NCBI GenBank assembly: GCA_011523545.1
Contig: WTGN01000030.1
Coordinates: 1-64,000 of the forward strand
DNA length: 64,000 bases
From: Chloroflexota bacterium
Lineage (GTDB): Bacteria > Chloroflexota > Anaerolineae > Aggregatilineales > Phototrophicaceae
Reading direction: 5' to 3'
Part shown: in pieces, positions 20,579 through 28,332 of the stretch
How the letters are laid out: each line of letters begins with the position of its first letter
Position numbering within the stretch: the stretch's first letter is position 1
The notes under the pieces: model-generated
What the model was told of the DNA's origin: nothing
Databases searched by the model: none
What the model saw: the letters and a program-made list of their open reading frames with translations, nothing else
Made by a program: the position numbers and the translations under genes

Positions 20579-21184
20579 ATGACCTTAAGCCGAAAAAGAA
20601 ACCACGGGGAAATTGACGCCATCATTGAGCGCGCCCTAAACGGCGATCAGCATGGTTACGCAGAACTGTATGACCGTTTCGCCGCCAGCCTGTACCGGCT
20701 CTGTTACAGCCTGCTGATGAACGAGCAGGATGCCGAAGATATCTTGCAAGAATCCTTCCTTTACGCTTTCAAGAATCTGCATCGCTTTGACTCCGGCAAG
20801 GCATCGCTTAAGACCTGGCTGTATACGATCGCGGTGAGCCGCTGCCGCAACACCTACCGCCGCAAGCGCTTCATCATGGTCGATATCACGCAGTGGCTGG
20901 GCCTGGAATTAAAGGCGCCCGCCTCAGAAGCGCCGGAAGCGGCTGTCATTCGCCGAGACGCCAATGAATCTATCGCGAAAGCCCTGCAGGACCTGTCGCC
21001 GCGGCTGCGCGAAGCGATTGTGCTGCGCTATGGCCAGGGCATGACCTACCGTGAAATCTCCGAGGTGATGGGCTGCCCGCAAAAAACGGCGGAGAGCCGC
21101 GTCCGTTTGGGGCATCAGCGATTGCGGCAGTCCTTGCAGCCGGTGGGCATGGGCCTGCTGGAAGAATTGCAGAAAGCGCTTTAG
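20579..21184 (+). CDS. ECF-type RNA polymerase sigma factor
   Basis: 201 residues, the usual ECF length. Region 2 covers YRLCYSLLMNEQDAEDILQE and the helix after it; region 4 is the helix-turn-helix around MTYREISEVMGCPQKTAES. It would direct RNA polymerase to its own promoters when released by an anti-sigma factor, and the next gene fits that role. The ATG at 20579 is chosen for length; upstream in-frame candidates exist (GTG 20546, ATG 20516) and no Shine-Dalgarno decides. A TACAAT at about 20525-20530 could be a local -10 box. Its place inside a surface-glycan block suggests envelope control, which is inference. Confidence 0.88.
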   Translation: MTLSRKRNHGEIDAIIERALNGDQHGYAELYDRFAASLYRLCYSLLMNEQDAEDILQESFLYAFKNLHRFDSGKASLKTWLYTIAVSRCRNTYRRKRFIMVDITQWLGLELKAPASEAPEAAVIRRDANESIAKALQDLSPRLREAIVLRYGQGMTYREISEVMGCPQKTAESRVRLGHQRLRQSLQPVGMGLLEELQKAL

Positions 21185-21212
21185 GCTTTGTGCCAAAGGT
21201 GTAAGCGAGACC

Positions 21213-21743
21213 ATGATCAGGTTCAAGTATCGTTACTGCAAAGTACAGATGGCGCGCTTCGTCAGCGGCGATCTTTCGGAGGCCGCCCGCCGGCGCGTCG
21301 GGCGCTACATCAACGAATGCGAGGACTGCCACGCGGAATACAAGCGCCATTGCGACTTCGCGGTAAAGCTTGAGCGCAACCTGCCGACGCTGGGCCGGCC
21401 GAATGCGCAGCGGCTGGACCAGGTCTGGTCATCACTGCAATTGGAGCTGGAAAGGCCAACGGCGCGCGCGCTGCCGCTGAGCGACTTCGGCTCGCAGTCC
21501 ACCATGCAGTTCAGTTATGGCTTGGCCATATTGGCGATTACGCTTGCCCTGCTGCTGCCGATGATGATCGGCTTTCGTTCTACCTTGTCGCCCGTTGATT
21601 TGCCGCGCCTGCCACACGCCGTCAGCATAGATCAGACGCCGGACAGGCAGCTTGCGCCCAGACTGCGAATCCTGGCGACGGCGCAGCCGAATGCGCGCGG
21701 CAGCCAGCCCAACCTGCAAAACACGCCGGCGCCGGATCTTTGA
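21213..21743 (+). CDS. Membrane-anchored anti-sigma factor, zinc-finger-like
   Basis: 176 residues. Residues 1-45 resemble a zinc-binding anti-sigma domain: Cys9, then Y-x3-C-x2-C at Tyr32, Cys36 and Cys39. The histidine normally at position 32 is a tyrosine, so classical zinc binding may be altered. One transmembrane helix lies at about 99-122 (YGLAILAITLALLLPMMIG), followed by a Pro-rich outer tail of about 50 residues. It starts 28 bp after the sigma gene. The topology (cytoplasmic sigma-binding domain, one helix, outer tail) fits envelope sensing by regulated release of the sigma factor. Confidence 0.75.
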   Translation: MIRFKYRYCKVQMARFVSGDLSEAARRRVGRYINECEDCHAEYKRHCDFAVKLERNLPTLGRPNAQRLDQVWSSLQLELERPTARALPLSDFGSQSTMQFSYGLAILAITLALLLPMMIGFRSTLSPVDLPRLPHAVSIDQTPDRQLAPRLRILATAQPNARGSQPNLQNTPAPDL

Positions 21744-21792
21744 GGGTCTTGCCTAACTAGAGAAGCATCCGCCGAAGACAGGTCGATTAGGC

Positions 21793-24700
21793 ATGATAAC
21801 GTCTCCTAATCTGCAGGAAGACAACGCCTTGGGTCGCGCGCTGTCCACCCGGCTCGCGCTCAATTGGGAGCTGGCCGCTTATATCCTCATATTTGCGCTG
21901 GCTTTATTCACGCGTTTTCACCTTCTGGGCGACCGCGTGATGAGCCACGATGAAAGCCTGCATACCCGGTTTTCCTACAACTTGTATAACGAGGGCAACT
22001 TTCAGCACACGCCACTGATGCATGGCCCGGTGCTCTTCCATGCCACCGCCCTGTCTTTCTATCTCTTTGGCGACAGCGATTTCTCCGGCCGCGTTTACAC
22101 CGCCCTGCTCGGCGTGATGATCGTGATGTTCCCGCTTCTGCTGCGAAAATGGCTTGGCCGCCAGGGCGCCGCGCTCGCCTCGCTCTTGCTGCTGATATCG
22201 CCGCTCCTGCTCTATTACAATCGTTATATTCGCCACGATACGCCGTCCATCCTCTTCGGCTTGATCATGGCTTACTGCATTGTCATGTATCTTGACGGCT
22301 CGCCGCGTTTCCGGCGGCGCGCATTCTGGCTCTATCTCTTCGCCGCCGCCATGATTCTCAACCTGGGCTCGAAAGAGACCGCCTTCATCTACATCGCCAT
22401 TTTTGGCAGCTTCCTCTTGATTTATTTTCTCACGCGCCTGGCGCAGCAGCGCAACAAACTGCCCGGCAAGCCAATCTTCCATTCGCTCATGCTAGGCATC
22501 TTGCTGGGCGGGGTCATGACCCTCGGCATGTATATCGTCGTCGATGTCATTCCGGCCGAGATTGTGCCCGGGCGCGGCGCCAGTTGGGCTAGCCTGTCGG
22601 CGCTCGAGCGCTCCAGCTGGATCAACTGGATGGCGCTATCGATTTTGAGCGTCGTCTTCGCGCTGCTGTCCACGGCGCTGTACGCCTTCCGCGATCGCTG
22701 GCGCCGCTTGCCCCGGCGCGAAATTGGCCTGATCCTGCTCATTGCGCTGGCGACGGCTGGCTGTCTCTTGTTCATTGAGGAACTGTCCCATTTCCCGACG
22801 GCGACGGAAACGGCAGAGCCCGCCCTGCCGGATGCTGACGCCGGCGAGGCAGTGAGCGCCGAGACCGGCCCGGCGATACGTTGGGCGCCCGGCCTGGCCT
22901 TGTGGTTGATCGCGCTCGCGGTTGCCAGCTATCTCTTGCGCGATGCGCGCCGCAGCGCCACGCTCGAAGACAAGCGCGCCGTAGACAAGACGGAGAGACG
23001 CGGCTTTTGGGCTTATCTATATCAGTTTCCCGAAGTTGACATACTGGTCCTGATCGTTACGCTGATTCTGCCCTGGACGACGGCGCTCTTCGTCCGCCTG
23101 ATGGGCGGCTCCAGCCTGGAATACGCCAGCCTGGCGCAATCCCTGCCGGCCGGCCTCTACAATTTGTTCGCCGGCTTGCCCAATATGGGATCGGTATCAC
23201 AGGTCGGGCAATTTTTAGTCGGGGCATTCGCGTTCGCCCCGCTGATGGCGTTGTCGCTGGTCATTGGCCTCACCTGGAACTGGAAGCGTTGGCTGATCGC
23301 GGCGGCGGTGTTCCACATACTCTTCGCCTTCTTCTTCACAACTGTTTTCACCAACATCGCCGGCCTGGGCACGGGCATGATCTACAGCCTGGGCTACTGG
23401 CTGGAACAGCAAGGCGTCCGGCGCGGCAGTCAACCGCAGTACTACTACCTGCTCATAATCCTTCCCACCTATGAATTCTTGCCCATCATCGGCAGCGTCA
23501 GCGCGATGTTCGCCGGCTTGACCTGCTTCTGGAAGGCGCGCCGCGAACGCATAATCGCGGGTGAAGTCCGCCGCCGTGATCATGAGTTCGCCGCAGCCGA
23601 CGCTGGCGATGAACCGGTGAATCCTGATACGTTGTCGACGGAGGGCGACATGGCCGACGACGCGGAACCGGCGCCAGAAAGCGATGGCGAGGGGGCGCCG
23701 GAAACTGAGGGCGCAATTGAAAGCCCACCCGCCGAAGAACTAGGCGATGCAGTCGACAGCGACGACAAGCTCAATCGCTTGCCTTTCTTGCTGCTGCTGG
23801 CCTGGTGGGCGGTTTTGAACCTGGTCGGCTATTCGCTGGCTGGCGAAAAGATGCCCTGGCTGGGCACACACTTGACCACGCCCATGATTCTCATCACCGC
23901 CTGGTATTTCGGTGGCGTACTGTCGCGCATCGACAGGTCCCGGTTTTTGTCCCGCGGATGGCTGGCGCTGCTGCTGATGCCCGCCTTTCTCATCTGCGCC
24001 GCGCAGGTTATAGGCGCCTTCGTCGCTGGCGACCCGCCCTTTGTCGGCCTGGAAAAGGCGCAGCTTGAGCGCAGCTATTCCTGGCTGGGGTCATTATTCG
24101 CCGCCGCCGGCCTGGGTTATCTGCTGATGCGCCTGGCGCGTTTGACGACCTGGATGCATATCCGCCGCATTTGCGCCGCGTCGGTATTCGCTCTGCTCAG
24201 CATCGTCACCTTTCGGGCGGCCTGGATGGCCTCCTTCATCAATTATGATCTGCCGACCGAGCTGCTGGTCTACGCGCATGCCTCGCCCGCCGTCAAGTGG
24301 GTGCTGGACGACATCAAAGAGATGAGCCTGCGCATGACCGATGGCATGGACTTGAAATTTGCCTATGACGATGAAGTCTCCTGGCCCTATAGCTGGTACT
24401 TCCGTGACTTTACCGACGCCGCTTTTGTGGGCGGCAATCCAACCGTGCAGAACACGCAGGACGCCGTGTTCGTGGTCGTCGGCGCCGGCCATCGCGGCGA
24501 TGTCGAACCGATACTGGAAGATCATTATCTGCGGCGCGATCACATACGCATGTGGTGGCCGATGCAGGAATACTTCAACTTGACCCCGCAGCGCATCTTG
24601 AACACGCTGGATTTCTCGCCTGCAAACGAGGACGCGGGGGCGCTGCGCCGTGGCATCTTTGATATCTGGTGGTCGCGCGATTACGACCAATATGCCGCGA

Positions 24701-25746
24701 CGACCGGCAAGGACTTTTCATTGACCAACTGGCCGGTCTCCGATCGCATGCATGTTTACATTCGCAAAGACTTCGCCGCCAAGATCTGGGAATATGGCCT
24801 GGGCGGCGGCGATGTGCCGAGCAATATCCCGGCCGAGGTCAATCAGTGCGTCGCCAATTGGCAGCCGATCAGCCCCACCCTCGTATTTGACAGCGCCGGC
24901 CACAATATGATGAATCCACTGGGTCTATCAGCCGCTGGCGGTTTCGTCTATGTAGCGGACGCGCAGGCCAACCGCGTATACGCATACAGCGCGGACGGGC
25001 AACTCGAAAGCACCATCGGCGATGCAGGGACCTTCGCCCTCAACCGGCCCAACAGCGTCTTCGCGCTCGCGAATGGCGAGCTGTTGGTGGTCGACACCTG
25101 GAATTACCGCATCTTGCGCATTGACCCGGAAGACAGTGTGCGGCTGTCCTGGGGCGCCGCCGGCGAATTTGGCTTCGACGCGCCGGTTGAGCCGACCGAC
25201 GGCTTCTGGGGACCGCGCGACGTTGCGCTGGACGATTTAGATCGCGTCTTCATCGCCGATACCGGCAACAAGCGAATCCGCGTCTACATGCTGGAGGAGG
25301 ATGGGGCGCGGCATCTGTATGATATTGGCGGCGGCGGCAGCGGCCCGGGCGAGCTGGACGAACCGAGCGGCATCGCCATCCACAGCGATGGGAGGCTGTT
25401 CATCGCCGACACCTGGAATCGCCGTATCGCCGTCTTCGATGTGAGCGGCGCGCATTTGATGAACTTCCGCGCGCGCGGCTGGTATGACGCGACCTCCAAC
25501 CGACCCTATCTTGCGCTGGATGAGGCGAGAGATTTTCTCTATGTCACCGACCCCGACGGTAAACGGATTCTCGTCTATTCAACGGCTGGCGATTGTATTG
25601 GCGCCTTCGCCGAATCGGGCGATGAAAGCGCGCGGGGGCAATTCGCGGACATCGGCGGCATCGCTGTCGATGAAGACGGCTTCGTTTATGTCAGCGATTC
25701 AGCCGCCGCCAGGATAGTCAAGTTCCCGCCCTTCCCGACGGGCTGA
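21793..25746 (+). CDS. Agl23-like (TIGR03663-type) membrane protein fused to an NHL beta-propeller
   Basis: 1317 residues in three parts. Residues 25-580 are GT-C-like helices with the first loop DRVMSHDESLHTRF (Asp53-Glu54) and PLMHGPVLFH. Residues about 596-660 are an acidic, disordered-looking insert. After more helices and a soluble linker, residues about 1030-1317 hold five or so NHL repeats (for example VYVADAQANRVYAY, LFIADTWNRRIAVF, VYVSDSAAARIVKF), predicted to form an extracytoplasmic propeller. Proteins of this family are linked to lipid-linked oligosaccharide export or transfer in archaea and Chloroflexota. Last gene of the glycan block, 49 bp after the anti-sigma gene. Confidence 0.82.
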   Translation: MITSPNLQEDNALGRALSTRLALNWELAAYILIFALALFTRFHLLGDRVMSHDESLHTRFSYNLYNEGNFQHTPLMHGPVLFHATALSFYLFGDSDFSGRVYTALLGVMIVMFPLLLRKWLGRQGAALASLLLLISPLLLYYNRYIRHDTPSILFGLIMAYCIVMYLDGSPRFRRRAFWLYLFAAAMILNLGSKETAFIYIAIFGSFLLIYFLTRLAQQRNKLPGKPIFHSLMLGILLGGVMTLGMYIVVDVIPAEIVPGRGASWASLSALERSSWINWMALSILSVVFALLSTALYAFRDRWRRLPRREIGLILLIALATAGCLLFIEELSHFPTATETAEPALPDADAGEAVSAETGPAIRWAPGLALWLIALAVASYLLRDARRSATLEDKRAVDKTERRGFWAYLYQFPEVDILVLIVTLILPWTTALFVRLMGGSSLEYASLAQSLPAGLYNLFAGLPNMGSVSQVGQFLVGAFAFAPLMALSLVIGLTWNWKRWLIAAAVFHILFAFFFTTVFTNIAGLGTGMIYSLGYWLEQQGVRRGSQPQYYYLLIILPTYEFLPIIGSVSAMFAGLTCFWKARRERIIAGEVRRRDHEFAAADAGDEPVNPDTLSTEGDMADDAEPAPESDGEGAPETEGAIESPPAEELGDAVDSDDKLNRLPFLLLLAWWAVLNLVGYSLAGEKMPWLGTHLTTPMILITAWYFGGVLSRIDRSRFLSRGWLALLLMPAFLICAAQVIGAFVAGDPPFVGLEKAQLERSYSWLGSLFAAAGLGYLLMRLARLTTWMHIRRICAASVFALLSIVTFRAAWMASFINYDLPTELLVYAHASPAVKWVLDDIKEMSLRMTDGMDLKFAYDDEVSWPYSWYFRDFTDAAFVGGNPTVQNTQDAVFVVVGAGHRGDVEPILEDHYLRRDHIRMWWPMQEYFNLTPQRILNTLDFSPANEDAGALRRGIFDIWWSRDYDQYAATTGKDFSLTNWPVSDRMHVYIRKDFAAKIWEYGLGGGDVPSNIPAEVNQCVANWQPISPTLVFDSAGHNMMNPLGLSAAGGFVYVADAQANRVYAYSADGQLESTIGDAGTFALNRPNSVFALANGELLVVDTWNYRILRIDPEDSVRLSWGAAGEFGFDAPVEPTDGFWGPRDVALDDLDRVFIADTGNKRIRVYMLEEDGARHLYDIGGGGSGPGELDEPSGIAIHSDGRLFIADTWNRRIAVFDVSGAHLMNFRARGWYDATSNRPYLALDEARDFLYVTDPDGKRILVYSTAGDCIGAFAESGDESARGQFADIGGIAVDEDGFVYVSDSAAARIVKFPPFPTG

Positions 25747-25810
25747 CGCGCTAAAGCGGCTTCGACGCTGCCTGAACGGGAGAAGGGAGCGCTTGGCTTT
25801 GGAGCGTCTG

Positions 25811-25823
25811 GGGGCGACGTACC
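25811..25823 (+). repeat. Half-copy of the GGGGCGAC-TACC repeat abutting the nusA -35 box
   Basis: GGGGCGACGTACC matches the left arm of the complete repeat at 36972 with one difference. The next base begins the TTGACG -35 box of the nusA promoter. The right arm is absent. Confidence 0.4.
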
Positions 25824-25852
25824 TTGACGGCCGCCGACCTGCATGTTATAGT
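25824..25852 (+). promoter_or_regulatory. Promoter of the nusA operon
   Basis: TTGACG (25824-25829), 17-bp spacer, TATAGT (25847-25852), with TG one base before the -10 box (extended -10). Transcription would begin near 25859, giving a leader of about 105 nt. It separates the translation operon from the glycan block. Confidence 0.7.
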
Positions 25853-25877
25853 CCGGTTATAGGTAAGTTTTCGCAAG

Positions 25878-25904
25878 AAGTGGGAGCCCCCCACTTTTCG
25901 TTTT
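25878..25904 (+). promoter_or_regulatory. Terminator-like hairpin in the nusA leader (possible attenuator)
   Basis: A perfect 7-bp stem AAGTGGG (25878-25884) / CCCACTT (25890-25896) with 5-nt loop AGCCC, followed by TTCGTTTT. It lies between the promoter and the nusA start, so it would act on the operon's own mRNA. A similar hairpin commonly precedes rimP-nusA operons in other bacteria, where premature termination has been proposed. Confidence 0.5.
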
Positions 25905-25963
25905 ATATGGGGTTGTAGCGAATGCCGCAATCCCGCGAAGCTCGGCATCTGGAGTGAGGCGAC

Positions 25964-27979
25964 ATGTCGAACGAATTGCAAAGTGCTTTCAAAGAAATTA
26001 CCGATTTCCGGGCTTTGCCGGAAGAGATCATTTTGGATGCGCTTCAGAGCGCGCTTGTCTCGGCTTATCGCAAAGATACCGGCGCCAGCACCGCGCAGGC
26101 GATTGAAGCGGAGATTGATCCCGATACCGGGCGGCAACGGGTCTATGTTGAAAAAGAAGTCGTCGATGACGTCATAAATGACGCCACCGAAGTCACCTTG
26201 GAACGGGCGCGCTTCTTCGAGCCGGAGGCGCAAATCCATGATGTTGTGATGGTACAAGTTGATCACACCTCCAAGAACGTCGGGCGCATTGCGGCGCAGA
26301 CAGCGAAACAGGTTATCCTGCAAAAAATCCGTGAAGCCGAGCGCAATTCGCTCTATGACGAATTCATCAACCGGGAAGGCGATTTGATCACTGGAACGGT
26401 GCAAAGCACCAACGCGAGGCAGGTTACGCTCAGCCTCGGCCGGGCTGAGGCCGAGCTGCCGCGAAAGCAGCAAATCCCCGGCGAGCGTTATCGCACGCAT
26501 GAGAAGATTCGCGTCTTCGTCGTCGAAGTGACCAAGAGCAACCGCGGCCCGCAGATACTGGTCAGCCGGGCGCATCGCAGCATGCTCCGGCGGCTGCTGG
26601 AATACGAAGTCCCTGAGATCTACAACGGTCAAGTTGAAATCAAGAATATCGCGCGCGAGGCGGGGCACCGTTCGAAAGTGGCGGTCGCGGCCCTGCAAGA
26701 CGGGATTGACCCGGTCGGCGCCTGCGTCGGCATGCGCGGCATTCGCATCCAGAATATCGTTAAGGAACTGCACAACGAAAAAATAGATGTCATTGAATGG
26801 AACAACGACGCCGTGGCCTTCATCTCCAAAGCCTTGAGCCCGGCGCGCGTCACCGGCGTCTATCTTGATGACGACCCGGTTGAAGGCAGGACCGCAGTCG
26901 TGCTCGTCCCGGACGATCAACTCTCGCTGGCGATCGGCCGAGAGGGGCAGAACGCGCGTTTGGCGGCCAAGCTGACCGGCTGGCGCATCGATATCAAGAG
27001 CGTGACCGAAACCGTGCAAAACGCGCTGGAGAACCTTGAGTTGCCGCCGTTGGACTCCTTGACTGAGCGGCATGCTGACTTGATTGCCGAATCCCTGCGC
27101 ATCATGGAGAAGAAGCGGCTTGAGCTGGCGGTCATGCCGGAGGAATACAAGGCGCTCGCTCGCTTTGCCAACATTGTCGAGCAACTCTTGCAGGAAGAGC
27201 GCGATCAGACGCACGAGAGCTTTCTGGAGCAGCGCGAGGCCGCCCGCGCCACGCTCGCGCCACAATTGTTCGAATTGCCGCTGGATGTTTTGGCCGTGTC
27301 TCAGGAAGTGCTTGATATCCTGGAGCCCTATGAAAACATCGGCGAGGTCATGCTGCACTGCGCGATTGACGAAGAGCTGGTCAGCCGAAAGTTTGTTGAA
27401 CTCGAAGGCGAGCCAATGGCCGAGCTGCGCGCGGCGTTGGAAATCGTTGAGTCGGCGGATCTCGATCAGCTGCTCGCGGAAGCATTTTCGATAGAAGCAG
27501 GCGATGATGAAGAAGCGGCCATTGACGAGACTGCAGAGGAAGGGGCGGAAGAGCCCGCCGCCGACGCCGAGCCGGAAGCAGTGTCCAGCGACGAGGCCGA
27601 GGCGGAGGCCGAGCAGCCACCGGTCATGCTGGATGCTTTTGGCCAGCCAGTTGAGGAGAGCCAGACGGAAGAACCTGCCGCGGCGCCTGAGGAAATCGCG
27701 GAGTTGGTCGGCGAAGCGGCGGCCGTTGTGGACGGTTCCAAGGACGCTAGGGAGGCAAGGCCGGCCGGGACGGACGACGGCCCGCAATTCGTCGAAGAAG
27801 AAGGCGAACGAGAATTTGAACTCGATCGCCAAAAGGGCAAGCTGCAGCGCCGCAAAGACCGCCAGAAGCGCCGCCAGTTGGTCCTGGACGAGGAGAGCGG
27901 CGAGGTAATCGCCAAGCGGCGCCGCAAGGGAAGACGCGGCGGCTGGGACGAAGAGGTCTGGGAAGACTACGATTATTAG
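25964..27979 (+). CDS. nusA: Transcription termination/antitermination factor NusA with long charged C-terminal extension
   Basis: Binds RNA polymerase and nascent RNA to modulate pausing, termination and antitermination. Domains in order: NusA N-terminal domain (about 1-125), S1 domain (about 133-200), KH1 with GMRG (about 250-258) and KH2 with [19 protein letters not shown] (about 325-345). The remaining 320 residues are unusual: an alpha-helical part to about 500, then a Glu/Asp/Ala-rich stretch, then a Lys/Arg-rich tail. At 671 residues it is much longer than the 350-500 typical of NusA. GGAGTGAGG precedes the ATG. First gene of the operon; rimP, its usual partner, is absent. Confidence 0.95.
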   Translation: MSNELQSAFKEITDFRALPEEIILDALQSALVSAYRKDTGASTAQAIEAEIDPDTGRQRVYVEKEVVDDVINDATEVTLERARFFEPEAQIHDVVMVQVDHTSKNVGRIAAQTAKQVILQKIREAERNSLYDEFINREGDLITGTVQSTNARQVTLSLGRAEAELPRKQQIPGERYRTHEKIRVFVVEVTKSNRGPQILVSRAHRSMLRRLLEYEVPEIYNGQVEIKNIAREAGHRSKVAVAALQDGIDPVGACVGMRGIRIQNIVKELHNEKIDVIEWNNDAVAFISKALSPARVTGVYLDDDPVEGRTAVVLVPDDQLSLAIGREGQNARLAAKLTGWRIDIKSVTETVQNALENLELPPLDSLTERHADLIAESLRIMEKKRLELAVMPEEYKALARFANIVEQLLQEERDQTHESFLEQREAARATLAPQLFELPLDVLAVSQEVLDILEPYENIGEVMLHCAIDEELVSRKFVELEGEPMAELRAALEIVESADLDQLLAEAFSIEAGDDEEAAIDETAEEGAEEPAADAEPEAVSSDEAEAEAEQPPVMLDAFGQPVEESQTEEPAAAPEEIAELVGEAAAVVDGSKDAREARPAGTDDGPQFVEEEGEREFELDRQKGKLQRRKDRQKRRQLVLDEESGEVIAKRRRKGRRGGWDEEVWEDYDY

Positions 27980-28000
27980 GCGGGGTCGCAAAGCAGGCGA

Positions 28001-28261
28001 ATGCGAAGCAAGCACAGGCCGCAGCGCAGTTGCGCCGTGTGCCGCAGGAAGACCGACAAAAGAGCCTTAACGCGCCTGGTATTCACCGGGGAAAGACTGC
28101 AGGTTGACCCGTCGGGCAAGCTGAGTGGGCGCGGCGCCTATCTCTGTGACAATGCCGACTGCTGGATGTCGGCCGCCGCCAGGCCCGCGATGAGCAAAGC
28201 CCTTCGCCGCGAATTGAGCGATACAGACCGTGAATACCTGCGGCAGATGACACCATCATGA
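28001..28261 (+). CDS. ylxR: YlxR (RnpM) RNA-binding protein
   Basis: 86 residues, a DUF448 protein. It carries the family marks RSCAVCRRKTDKRALTRLV near the N-terminus and GKLSGRGAYLC with following Cys near residues 40-50. In Bacillus the homologue binds RNA and modulates RNase P. Its place between nusA and infB, 21 bp after nusA, is the classical one. The last 20 residues are not conserved in the family. Confidence 0.92.
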   Translation: MRSKHRPQRSCAVCRRKTDKRALTRLVFTGERLQVDPSGKLSGRGAYLCDNADCWMSAAARPAMSKALRRELSDTDREYLRQMTPS

Positions 28262-28332
28262 TGCGACACATCTGACGGAGGCGGGCTGCCCTGCCCTGCC
28301 TCGAAGGGTCGTCAAAACTGAAGGAGGTAGGG

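Noticed and set aside
25747..25963. Possible missed rimP gene before nusA
   Set aside because: All frames checked by eye; only promoter and leader hairpin are present and no frame is long enough.
25751..28015. Minus-strand open frame of 754 codons
   Set aside because: Exactly antisense to nusA and ylxR, whose products are certain; it comes from GC-rich codon bias.
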